This document shows, piece after piece, positions 7,228 to 12,276 of a DNA stretch of 20,254 bases. Every line of letters starts with the position of its first letter. The stretch's first letter is position 1. Both the position numbers and the translations under genes were made by a program. The stretch comes from JANNXY01 sp031409775 (GTDB lineage: Bacteria > Patescibacteriota > Minisyncoccia > Phycocordibacterales > CAIZIN01): contig JANNXY010000030.1 in assembly GCA_031409775.1 (NCBI GenBank), positions 1-20,254 of the forward strand, written 5' to 3'. The notes beneath the pieces are model-generated. The model did not search any database. It was not told where the DNA came from and saw only the letters and a program-made list of their open reading frames with translations.

Positions 7228-7698
7228 ATGCACATAGTATTCCTATCTGTGGGCAAGAAGCATGACGAGAATCTCCGCGAGGCGATAGATGACTACACAT
7301 CCCGTATATCACATTTCTGTGATGTTTCATGGGTATTTGTTCCATTCGAAGCGCAGAATGACAAAGACAAGAAGACGGGGATAGAGAAGGAGGGTAAAGC
7401 AATAATGGATAAATTGTCCCCAACTGACCGAGTAATACTACTCGACGAGAAGGGTCAGAATTTCACTACAGTTTCCCTCGCCGAGTCGATACAGACATTC
7501 CAGATAGATGGCATAAAGAGACTGGTGTTTGTAATAGGTGGAGCGTTTGGCGTTTCCAAAGACATCCGCTTGCGCGCGCGGTATACCTGGGCACTTTCCA
7601 GACTCACTTTCCCTCACATGCTCGTCCGCCTCATCCTCACCGAGCAGATCTACCGCGCAACTTCGATATTGCAGGGTAGCAAGTATCATCATTCTTGA
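7228..7698 (+). CDS. rlmH: 23S rRNA (pseudouridine1915-N3)-methyltransferase RlmH
   Basis: 156 residues, normal for RlmH. The SPOUT fold is shown by the N-terminal strand MHIVFLSVGKKHDENLREAI, the LLDEKGQ segment, the SAM-loop FVIGGAFGVSKDIR, and the invariant C-terminal block LTFPHMLVRLILTEQIYRA ending in KYHHS. It methylates the pseudouridine at position 1915 of helix 69 in 23S rRNA. TAATAT lies 7 bases before the ATG. The DGR begins immediately after this gene, so rlmH marks the chromosomal side of the accessory block. Confidence 0.96.
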   Translation: MHIVFLSVGKKHDENLREAIDDYTSRISHFCDVSWVFVPFEAQNDKDKKTGIEKEGKAIMDKLSPTDRVILLDEKGQNFTTVSLAESIQTFQIDGIKRLVFVIGGAFGVSKDIRLRARYTWALSRLTFPHMLVRLILTEQIYRATSILQGSKYHHS

Positions 7699-7712
7699 TA
7701 AAAACAACGCCC

Positions 7713-7742
7713 TTGACTTTTGGCTATCTTATGTGCTATGAT
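7713..7742 (+). promoter_or_regulatory. Sigma-70-type promoter of the DGR target gene
   Basis: TTGACT (7713-7718), an 18-base spacer and an extended TGCTATGAT (-10 at 7737-7742) form a full promoter. The message would carry a leader of about 70 bases and a Shine-Dalgarno-like AAGGA upstream of the ATG at 7820. Most other genes here have a -10 box directly against the start codon instead. Confidence 0.7.
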
Positions 7743-7819
7743 ATAGACAGAATTTTGGGTTTATACTGAGCAATCAGGTCCAAGTTCGTCACAATAGTTA
7801 ATAGAAAGGAAAAATCGTT

Positions 7820-8524
7820 ATGGCAACACCATTTGCTGCAGGCGAAGAACTACAGTTGGCTTTCGATCTCGAAGCTCAGCTGCACGAAATCGGCCGCCAG
7901 ATCCATCAAAAGGTCGGGTATCCGTTTGATCCAAATCAACTCCGAATTCATCTACAGAGAGCAATTGAAGGGAAATTTGGTGAAATCATCATTCAGACAG
8001 CGCCAACGCCTACTGCGTGGAAGGTCGATGATGAAGGCAACATCCACTTCACGCTCACCTCGAATGGCTTTAGCCCGCAACAGTGGGAACAGCACCTCGA
8101 GCGTCGCGGTTGGCGAATCAGCGACTATGCACGTCAAGTGCTGCGTCGCGCAAGCGAAGCGCCGACCAACGGCGTCACCTACAACATCGTGGTGTGTCAG
8201 GGGAAGTTGATCAGCGACAGCGACCGTATCACGAAAAAGATTCGTGCGGCAGCTGACAAGAAAGGTTGGCTCAAGCCTCATTGGGAGGTCGCCTGCCTGA
8301 TCCGCGACACGTTCACGGACGAGCAGTTGGAACAGATGGGTCTGTGGTACATCGTCACGATGCACGAACCCATCAAGGATTCCGACGGCGATCCGTACTT
8401 GCTCCGCTCGGACCGGGACGATGTTGGTCGGAGGCTTTGCGCCCACTATGACAGACCTGGCGACGGCTGGCGCGACGTTGGTGGTTTCGCGTTCGCTGTC
8501 CCGCAAGTTGGTCCTCAAACCTAA
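7820..8524 (+). CDS. DGR target (variable) protein
   Basis: 234 residues. Residues 1-186 form a constant part of unknown fold, Trp-rich and hydrophilic (NGFSPQQWEQHLERRGWRIS, IRAAADKKGWLKPHWEVACL), with no signal peptide or membrane segment, so probably cytoplasmic. Residues 187-229 are the variable region, ending in the conserved GGFAFAVPQ. Compared with the template, 12 codons differ and 11 change the residue. The variable tail is probably a ligand-binding surface of C-type-lectin-like type, by analogy with other DGR targets; the partner is unknown. A promoter, an SD sequence and a strong terminator make this a single-gene unit. It is GC-richer than its surroundings. Confidence 0.88.
   Translation: MATPFAAGEELQLAFDLEAQLHEIGRQIHQKVGYPFDPNQLRIHLQRAIEGKFGEIIIQTAPTPTAWKVDDEGNIHFTLTSNGFSPQQWEQHLERRGWRISDYARQVLRRASEAPTNGVTYNIVVCQGKLISDSDRITKKIRAAADKKGWLKPHWEVACLIRDTFTDEQLEQMGLWYIVTMHEPIKDSDGDPYLLRSDRDDVGRRLCAHYDRPGDGWRDVGGFAFAVPQVGPQT
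8378..8506 (+). repeat. DGR variable region (VR)
   Basis: 129 bases matching the template region at 8836-8964 with 16 substitutions, all where the template has adenine (to G, C or T), and none elsewhere. The first 18 bases and the adenine-poor last 27 (GGTGGTTTCGCG to CCGCAA) are identical and would be the priming/IMH-like end. Identity breaks at base 8507 (G here, C in the template). Confidence 0.97.
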
Positions 8525-8532
8525 GACTCTCT

Positions 8533-8544
8533 GGACTTCGGTCC
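8533..8544 (+). promoter_or_regulatory. UUCG hairpin just downstream of the VR
   Basis: GGAC-TTCG-GTCC forms a perfect tetraloop hairpin 26 bases after the VR end. Flanking CCTAAG (8520-8525) and CTTAGG (8552-8557) can close an outer stem. In the Bordetella phage DGR a hairpin just past the IMH aids target recognition. This one is absent after the template copy, as that model expects, but it is farther away and may only be part of the transcript end. Confidence 0.45.
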
Positions 8545-8562
8545 TTAGAAACTTAGGACTTA

Positions 8563-8602
8563 GTCCGCAATCAATTTCTCAATTGGTTGCGGACTTTTCT
8601 TT
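8563..8602 (+). terminator. Strong intrinsic terminator of the target gene
   Basis: GTCCGCAATCAATT, loop TCTC, AATTGGTTGCGGAC: a 14-pair stem with one G-U pair, followed by TTTTCTTTT. It lies 38 bases after the target stop codon and separates target mRNA from template RNA. Confidence 0.92.
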
Positions 8603-8611
8603 TGGTATAAT
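8603..8611 (+). promoter_or_regulatory. Extended -10 promoter of the template RNA
   Basis: TGGTATAAT immediately follows the T-tract of the target terminator. No good -35 is seen at normal spacing (TTGGTT is the nearest match), so the TGn extension may compensate. It would start RNA near 8618. Confidence 0.6.
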
Positions 8612-8835
8612 ATTTTCGGCAGTAGGTGAATATGCGGGCGGTTACGGCTTCCCGCTACCGAACCCAGTATCCATGCGTCGAGAGTATACCTGGCTATGGC
8701 TTGATATAGAGTGGTGCATGTAGACACTTCAAAAAAATGAAGATACTTGGCACGAGATTTTAAGGCATTACTATGCCGGATTCGATACAACCCGGAGAGT
8801 ATTCGATGGGTGGTGGTACAGACGACGTCTCGTGC

Positions 8836-8964
8836 GATTCCGACGGCGATCCGAACTTGCTCAACTCGAACCGGAACGATGATGGTCGAAGGCTTTACGC
8901 CAACTATGACAGACCTGACGACAACTGGAACGACAATGGTGGTTTCGCGTTCGCTGTCCCGCAA
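8836..8964 (+). repeat. DGR template region (TR)
   Basis: 129 bases aligned without gaps to the VR at 8378-8506 (offset 458). It holds 33 adenines. Eight are pairs in Asn codons (seven AAC, one AAT, in the target frame), the codon type known from DGRs to give wide amino-acid variety without making stops. 16 of the 33 adenines differ in the VR. The adenine-free run before the terminal CCGCAA serves as the constant 3' end. Confidence 0.97.
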
Positions 8965-8976
8965 CTCTCTTCATTT

Positions 8977-9010
8977 CTCTCCCAATCATTTATTTGGTGG
9001 GAGAGTTTTG
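8977..9010 (+). terminator. Intrinsic terminator of the template RNA
   Basis: CTCTCCCA and TGGGAGAG form an 8-pair stem around a 13-base loop, followed by TTTTGTTTTG. It begins only 12 bases after the template and overlaps the 3' end of the convergent Avd gene. Confidence 0.85.
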
Positions 9011-9454
9011 TTTTGTAAGCTGACCATTCCACCCTCCGAGCATTTTCCCTATCTCATCCAGTATTACGGAAAGTGTGATATATTTTTTGTCATCAAAAGA
9101 TTTAGTCTCCCAAAGGATCATGAGGAGTACACGTAGAGTATCCGCCTTCTTGATCGCAAGGCGGACATAAGGATGCTTCTCCTCGCGTGATAAGAAACTT
9201 GCAGCAGATATCGCTTCGATCACTTCAACAAATAAAATATCAATACGTTGACCGAGAGAATGTCTATGAGTTTTTGGGATATCTTGATAAAATTTGTACC
9301 AGGTCAAATACCCTGCCTTAACCTTGCTCAAGACTGGTAGAATCTTTGATTGCTGATTGCTGATTGCTGATTGCTGATTGCTGATTGCTGATTGCTGATT
9401 GCTGATTGCTGATTGCTGATTGCTCTCCTTATGTCTAAAATTATTTTCCAACAT
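8990..9454 (-). CDS. avd: DGR accessory variability determinant Avd
   Basis: 154 residues from the ATG at 9454. The conserved part (residues about 45-150) is an all-helical four-helix-bundle of the Avd/23S-IVP-like family: YQDIPKTHRHSLGQRIDILF, HPYVRLAIKKADTLRVLLMI, and the ending LDEIGKMLGGWNGQL that is characteristic of Avd. Avd binds the reverse transcriptase and template RNA as a basic pentameric barrel and is needed for mutagenic retrohoming. The N-terminus is unusual: residues 11-36 are NQQSAIS repeats from an 11-copy heptamer repeat. A TTG at 9331 would give a repeat-free 113-residue protein of normal Avd size; which start is used is open. The ATG start has TATCAT 7 bases upstream. Confidence 0.88.
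   Translation of the reverse strand: MLENNFRHKESNQQSAISNQQSAISNQQSAISNQQSKILPVLSKVKAGYLTWYKFYQDIPKTHRHSLGQRIDILFVEVIEAISAASFLSREEKHPYVRLAIKKADTLRVLLMILWETKSFDDKKYITLSVILDEIGKMLGGWNGQLTKQNSPTK
9347..9423. repeat. 11 perfect tandem copies of a 7-bp repeat (TGATTGC)
   Basis: 77 bases made of eleven identical TGATTGC units, with no variation. Seven is not a multiple of three, so each gain or loss shifts any frame through the array; three units encode NQQSAIS on the minus strand. It lies inside the annotated 5' part of avd and ends 7 bases before the ATG of the reverse transcriptase. Heptamer arrays of this kind occur in many genomes and expand by slippage. Confidence 0.97.
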
Positions 9455-10426
9455 ACATACAATGATATCATTTCGCTCGAGAATCTGCTCGAAGCATGGA
9501 GAGAATTCATATGCGGCAAGCGAGCACGCAAAGACGTGCAGGAGTTTGAGCGGAATCTGATGTCGAACATAATTTCACTCCATCACGAGCTTGCTGCGAA
9601 AACATATTCACATTCTGCATATCTGGCATTTAGAATTTCTGATCCTAAACCACGCGATATTCATAAAGCAAGTGTTCGAGACAGGCTTCTTCATCACGCC
9701 CTACATCGTATGCTTTCTCCATTTTTCGTAAAAAAATTTATTTCAGATTCGAATTCATGCCAAATCGGTAAGGGGACACATCGAGCGCTTAAGCGTTTCC
9801 GGCAGTTTACTCGTGCAGCCTCGCAAAATAATACGCATACGGTTTGGGTCCTCAAATGCGATATCAGGAAGTTTTTTGCAAACATTGATCAAACGATCCT
9901 GCTCACTATCATAGGTAAATATATTTCGGACCAAGATAGCACTTGGCTCCTATCCGTCATTGTCGGCAGTTTTAACTCAGGCAACAAAGGTGTCGGGCTT
10001 CCGCTTGGTAACCTTACATCGCAGCTGCTCGTGAATATCTACATGAATGAGTTTGACCAATTCGTGAAGCATAAACTCAAAGCGAAACACTATATCCGCT
10101 ACGCTGATGATTTCGTTGTTATTTCGCGTGACCGAGCATATCTCAATTCCATACTGCCATTGATGCATGATTTTTTAGAAAGCAAGCTTAAGTTATCAAT
10201 GCATCCTAATAAGATTTCAATTTCCACTGTGGCATCAGGCGTAGACTTTCTCGGCTGGATTCATTTCCCGGACCATCGCGTTTTACGAACAGCAACCAAA
10301 CGCAGAATGTTCAGGGGCATCGAAGTGCAACAGGGGAGAGAGGAAACAGTCCAGTCTTATGTTGGGCTTTTAAGCCATGGAAACGGTTGGAAATTAGAGC
10401 AAGAGGTCTTGGATAGAATGCTGTAA
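9431..10426 (+). CDS. DGR reverse transcriptase
   Basis: 331 residues, normal for a DGR enzyme. N-terminal DGR-type segment ISLENLLEAWREFICGKRA, first catalytic Asp at D144 (KCDIRKFFANID), DGR-specific motif GLPLGNLTSQ (193-198), and the catalytic YADD box at 224-227 (YIRYADDFVV), then the thumb region with DFLGW. It copies the template RNA with errors at adenines and the cDNA replaces the VR. There is no group II intron maturase domain, endonuclease or retron feature. The ATG at 9431 was chosen over TTG at 9413 because the latter lies in the heptamer array. No clear SD or -10 precedes it, so its expression signal is unresolved. Confidence 0.95.
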   Translation: MSKIIFQHTYNDIISLENLLEAWREFICGKRARKDVQEFERNLMSNIISLHHELAAKTYSHSAYLAFRISDPKPRDIHKASVRDRLLHHALHRMLSPFFVKKFISDSNSCQIGKGTHRALKRFRQFTRAASQNNTHTVWVLKCDIRKFFANIDQTILLTIIGKYISDQDSTWLLSVIVGSFNSGNKGVGLPLGNLTSQLLVNIYMNEFDQFVKHKLKAKHYIRYADDFVVISRDRAYLNSILPLMHDFLESKLKLSMHPNKISISTVASGVDFLGWIHFPDHRVLRTATKRRMFRGIEVQQGREETVQSYVGLLSHGNGWKLEQEVLDRML

Positions 10427-10432
10427 CTACGA

Positions 10433-10438
10433 TATACT
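10433..10438 (+). promoter_or_regulatory. -10 box of a leaderless micro-gene
   Basis: TATACT ends 6 bases before the ATG at 10445, the same geometry as the other genes. It supports the short ORF that follows. Confidence 0.55.
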
Positions 10439-10444
10439 TCATCT

Positions 10445-10567
10445 ATGAAGAAAAGATTTAAGAAAAAGAAAGAAGAAAGTTTAGAGGAACTGTGCGCAAG
10501 AATCACTTCAAAAAATAAGCACAAGCTAGTGGATTGGGGCAAACCTGTTGGGAGAGAAGTTTGGTAG
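10445..10567 (+). CDS. 40-residue MazE/AbrB-type antitoxin tail
   Basis: Forty residues, Lys-rich at the start (MKKRFKKKKEE), then LEELCARITSKNKH and VDWGKPVGREVW. The segment LEEL..ITxxNxH followed by DWGxPVGxEVW is the C-terminal toxin-binding tail of MazE/AbrB-family antitoxins (recognised from memory). The usual N-terminal swapped-hairpin DNA-binding domain is missing and no MazF toxin is adjacent. It could be a decayed antitoxin, or an orphan antitoxin peptide that still neutralises a toxin elsewhere. The -10 box 6 bases ahead argues that it is expressed. Confidence 0.55.
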   Translation: MKKRFKKKKEESLEELCARITSKNKHKLVDWGKPVGREVW

Positions 10568-10601
10568 CCCTCCACCTTTTCCAAGTGGGAGACTGGGGCT
10601 A
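10565..10601. repeat. Imperfect inverted repeat after the micro-gene
   Basis: TAGCCC and GGGCTA pair as an outer stem, with CCAC/GTGG inside and an unpaired GAGACTG. A G-rich tail (AGGGGTGGGG) follows. It lacks a T-tract, so it is not a normal terminator; it may be a palindromic intergenic repeat. Confidence 0.35.
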
Positions 10602-10633
10602 GGGGTGGGGTTTGAAATTTCTAGCTCGCTATG

Positions 10634-10639
10634 TATAAT
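10634..10639 (+). promoter_or_regulatory. -10 box of the second toxin-antitoxin pair
   Basis: TATAAT ends 8 bases before the ATG at 10648. Confidence 0.55.
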
Positions 10640-10647
10640 ATATACAT

Positions 10648-10869
10648 ATGAGCACTATTGTTGTAGAGAAAAAGGAATACGATGTTATGAAGTCAAAGGC
10701 AGAAGCTTACAATAGGATCGCTAGTGTTTTCGCTATGGATAACATCGAAAGGCCAATAAAAGAAGTTGTAAATAATTTCGAGAAAACTGGCAAATACTCG
10801 AAAGATTTTTTGAAGGACTTAAAGGAGGGGTTGACTGATTTAAGGAAATCTAAAGCATGGAAATCATAG
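10648..10869 (+). CDS. Antitoxin of a RelE-type pair
   Basis: 73 residues: a beta-type start (MSTIVVEKKEYDVMKSKAEAY) followed by an amphipathic helical, charged C-terminal half (IKEVVNNFEKTGKYSKDFLKDLKEGLTDLRKSKAWKS). The family is not clearly recognisable. It is called an antitoxin because its end overlaps the downstream RelE-like gene by 13 bases and the size and layout fit. It may repress its own promoter, which is not shown. Confidence 0.65.
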   Translation: MSTIVVEKKEYDVMKSKAEAYNRIASVFAMDNIERPIKEVVNNFEKTGKYSKDFLKDLKEGLTDLRKSKAWKS

Positions 10870-11102
10870 TTGCTACCAAAAAGGTGGATATTTATGCAGA
10901 GAAGCATAATTTGATTTCCAAATGGAAAAAGTCAAAACTATTGTTCGAAAACAACCCAAGACATCCTTCATTGCATACAGAACTAATGGAACCAAAGGAA
11001 GAAATGATTTATTCTTTTCGAGTTGACCTGAAATACAGAGCAATATTTATGATCAAAAACGGAAATGCGATAGTTTTTAAAATTACGAATCATTATAAAT
11101 AG
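10857..11102 (+). CDS. RelE/YafQ-like toxin
   Basis: 81 residues. The C-terminal half (PSLHTELMEPKEEMIYSFRVDLKYRAIFMI and following FKITNHYK) shows the RelE-fold pattern of a basic helix followed by strands with the F-R-V-x-x-x-Y-R-A motif. The NHYK ending resembles the terminal catalytic histidine of YafQ/RelE-like mRNA interferases. It overlaps the preceding antitoxin gene, giving a compact type II pair next to the mannoside operon. Confidence 0.75.
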   Translation: MEIIVATKKVDIYAEKHNLISKWKKSKLLFENNPRHPSLHTELMEPKEEMIYSFRVDLKYRAIFMIKNGNAIVFKITNHYK

Positions 11103-11127
11103 GGTTGGGAGGAGGTGCTTTCTGGGT

Positions 11128-11133
11128 TACAAT
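11128..11133 (+). promoter_or_regulatory. -10 box of the mannoside operon
   Basis: TACAAT ends 6 bases before the ATG at 11140. A TATAAT-like overlap (ATATAATC) lies closer to the ATG. Confidence 0.55.
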
Positions 11134-11139
11134 ATAATC

Positions 11140-11907
11140 ATGGAAAAGTACCAAGAAAAATTTGAGAACAAAAAGATTTTTATTTTCGATCTGGACTCAA
11201 CTCTAGCCGAGAGCAAGCAGCCGCTAAGCCATGTGATGATGGATACTCTGCGCAAACTTGGAAGCAGAGTGAAAGTTGCTGTTATCACTGGCGGTTCATA
11301 CGAGCAATTACAGAAACAATTTTTAAAAGCCTTTGGATCAACTGATCTTTCTTTCCTATATATCATGCCGACCAATGGCAATAGGCTATATGTTTATGAA
11401 GGTGGGAAGTGGGTAAAGAAATACGAGAACAATATCGACGTGCATGATCGTGAACATATTATCTCTATACTGAATTTCGTCGCCAAATCTCATCAGAATA
11501 TGTTGGGGGATAAATCCTTTGGGCCGCGTATAGAAGACAGGATGAGCCAAATCACTTTCTCTGCGCTTGGCCAGGAGGCTCCAGTAGAAGCCAAGTCCGG
11601 CTGGGATAGAGACATGAGCAAGCGTAGGGTTATCGCAGAAGATCTGAGGAGATTGTTGCCGAACTTTGCGATAGGTATAGGCGGTATGACATCTATCGAT
11701 ATCACCGCACTAGGTTCTGACAAGGCGGCTGGTGTAGAAAGGCTTCTTACGTATCTGGAATTATCTATAAATGACGCTCTATATATCGGTGATGCGCTCG
11801 AAGATGACGGCAACGATGCATCGGTCAAGAGGCTTGGGATAGACTGGATCGATGTCGAAAACCCGGATCACACTACGCGAATTCTAAAGTCATTTCTCAA
11901 TTTGTAG
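11140..11907 (+). CDS. HAD-IIB hydrolase, phosphomannomutase-like
   Basis: 255 residues. HAD motif I is DLDST (D17, D19; nucleophile and acid/base), motif II the Thr of ITGG near residue 49, motif III a Lys in SIDITALGSDKAAGV, motif IV GDALEDDGND. The C2-type cap and the DITALGSDKAAG segment resemble eukaryotic-type phosphomannomutases and sucrose-phosphatase-like HADs. Either mannose-1-phosphate/mannose-6-phosphate interconversion or sugar-phosphate hydrolysis is possible. Its place before a mannose-6-phosphate isomerase-type cupin and GH130 genes favours a mannose role. This is inference. Confidence 0.8.
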   Translation: MEKYQEKFENKKIFIFDLDSTLAESKQPLSHVMMDTLRKLGSRVKVAVITGGSYEQLQKQFLKAFGSTDLSFLYIMPTNGNRLYVYEGGKWVKKYENNIDVHDREHIISILNFVAKSHQNMLGDKSFGPRIEDRMSQITFSALGQEAPVEAKSGWDRDMSKRRVIAEDLRRLLPNFAIGIGGMTSIDITALGSDKAAGVERLLTYLELSINDALYIGDALEDDGNDASVKRLGIDWIDVENPDHTTRILKSFLNL

Positions 11908-11916
11908 AGATTGGGT

Positions 11917-11922
11917 TAAAAT
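11917..11922 (+). promoter_or_regulatory. -10 box before the cupin gene
   Basis: TAAAAT ends 6 bases before the ATG at 11929, giving an internal leaderless promoter in the operon. Confidence 0.55.
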
Positions 11923-11928
11923 AAGCAA

Positions 11929-12276
11929 ATGCTGAACAACCTACAACACGATGATAGGCCGTGGGGATACTTTGACAGATTTACACTCAACGAAATCTCT
12001 ACCGTAAAGATCCTTCACATAAACCATGGCGGGGAACTAAGCTACCAATTCCACAATCACCGGAGTGAATTCTGGAGGATTATATCGGGCCATCCTATTG
12101 TGACGATCGATGATGTAGAAACAGTTCACGGTCCAGGTGATAATATAGAAATTCCTCAAGGTGCAAAACATGCGATATCTGCACTGACAGATGACGTAGA
12201 GTTTCTAGAAATCGCTCTAGGTGAGTTCGACGAGCTGGATATAACTAGACTAAAAGATAAGTATGGCCGAAGCTAA
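11929..12276 (+). CDS. Cupin of the mannose-6-phosphate isomerase type II family
   Basis: 115 residues. RPWGYFDRF at the start, then metal-binding YQFHNHRSEFWRIISG and the second motif PQGAKHAIS give the usual two-histidine, glutamate, histidine site. This is the stand-alone form of the C-terminal domain of bifunctional ManC proteins, which interconvert fructose-6-phosphate and mannose-6-phosphate. Its last 14 bases overlap the start of the first GH130 gene, indicating translational coupling. Confidence 0.88.
   Translation: MLNNLQHDDRPWGYFDRFTLNEISTVKILHINHGGELSYQFHNHRSEFWRIISGHPIVTIDDVETVHGPGDNIEIPQGAKHAISALTDDVEFLEIALGEFDELDITRLKDKYGRS

Larger units (their letters stand above)
8618..9010 (+). 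ncRNA. DGR template RNA (TR-containing transcript)
   Basis: No convincing gene lies between the target terminator and the Avd gene. The stretch has its own extended -10 (8603-8611), the template at 8836-8964 and a terminator ending near 9010, which defines an RNA of roughly 390 bases. The 5' part before the template can fold: GCGGG/CCCGC (8634-8655), CTTCA/TGAAG (8727-8742), GGCAT-TACT-ATGCC (8764-8777), and AGACG-A-CGTCT (8820-8830) just ahead of the template. A frame through the template is open but reads as the template copy of the target tail. Start and end are inferred, not measured. Confidence 0.75.

Noticed and set aside
7952..8518. Long minus-strand frame opposite the DGR target
   Set aside because: Antisense shadow of the target gene; the promoter, SD, terminator and VR all support the plus strand.
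8773..9018. An 81-codon open frame spanning the template region
   Set aside because: It reads the template in the target frame and ends in the terminator; base pattern and context show it is the DGR template, not a separate gene.
9347..9423. Heptamer array as a CRISPR
   Set aside because: Seven-base units repeat without spacers, so it is a simple tandem repeat.
9431..10426. Reverse transcriptase as a group II intron or retron RT
   Set aside because: No maturase or endonuclease domain, no intron RNA ends or msr/msd; the GNLTSQ motif and TR/VR pair show a DGR.
10565..10610. Inverted repeat as an intrinsic terminator
   Set aside because: The stem is imperfect and followed by a G-rich tail rather than a T-run; listed only as a repeat.
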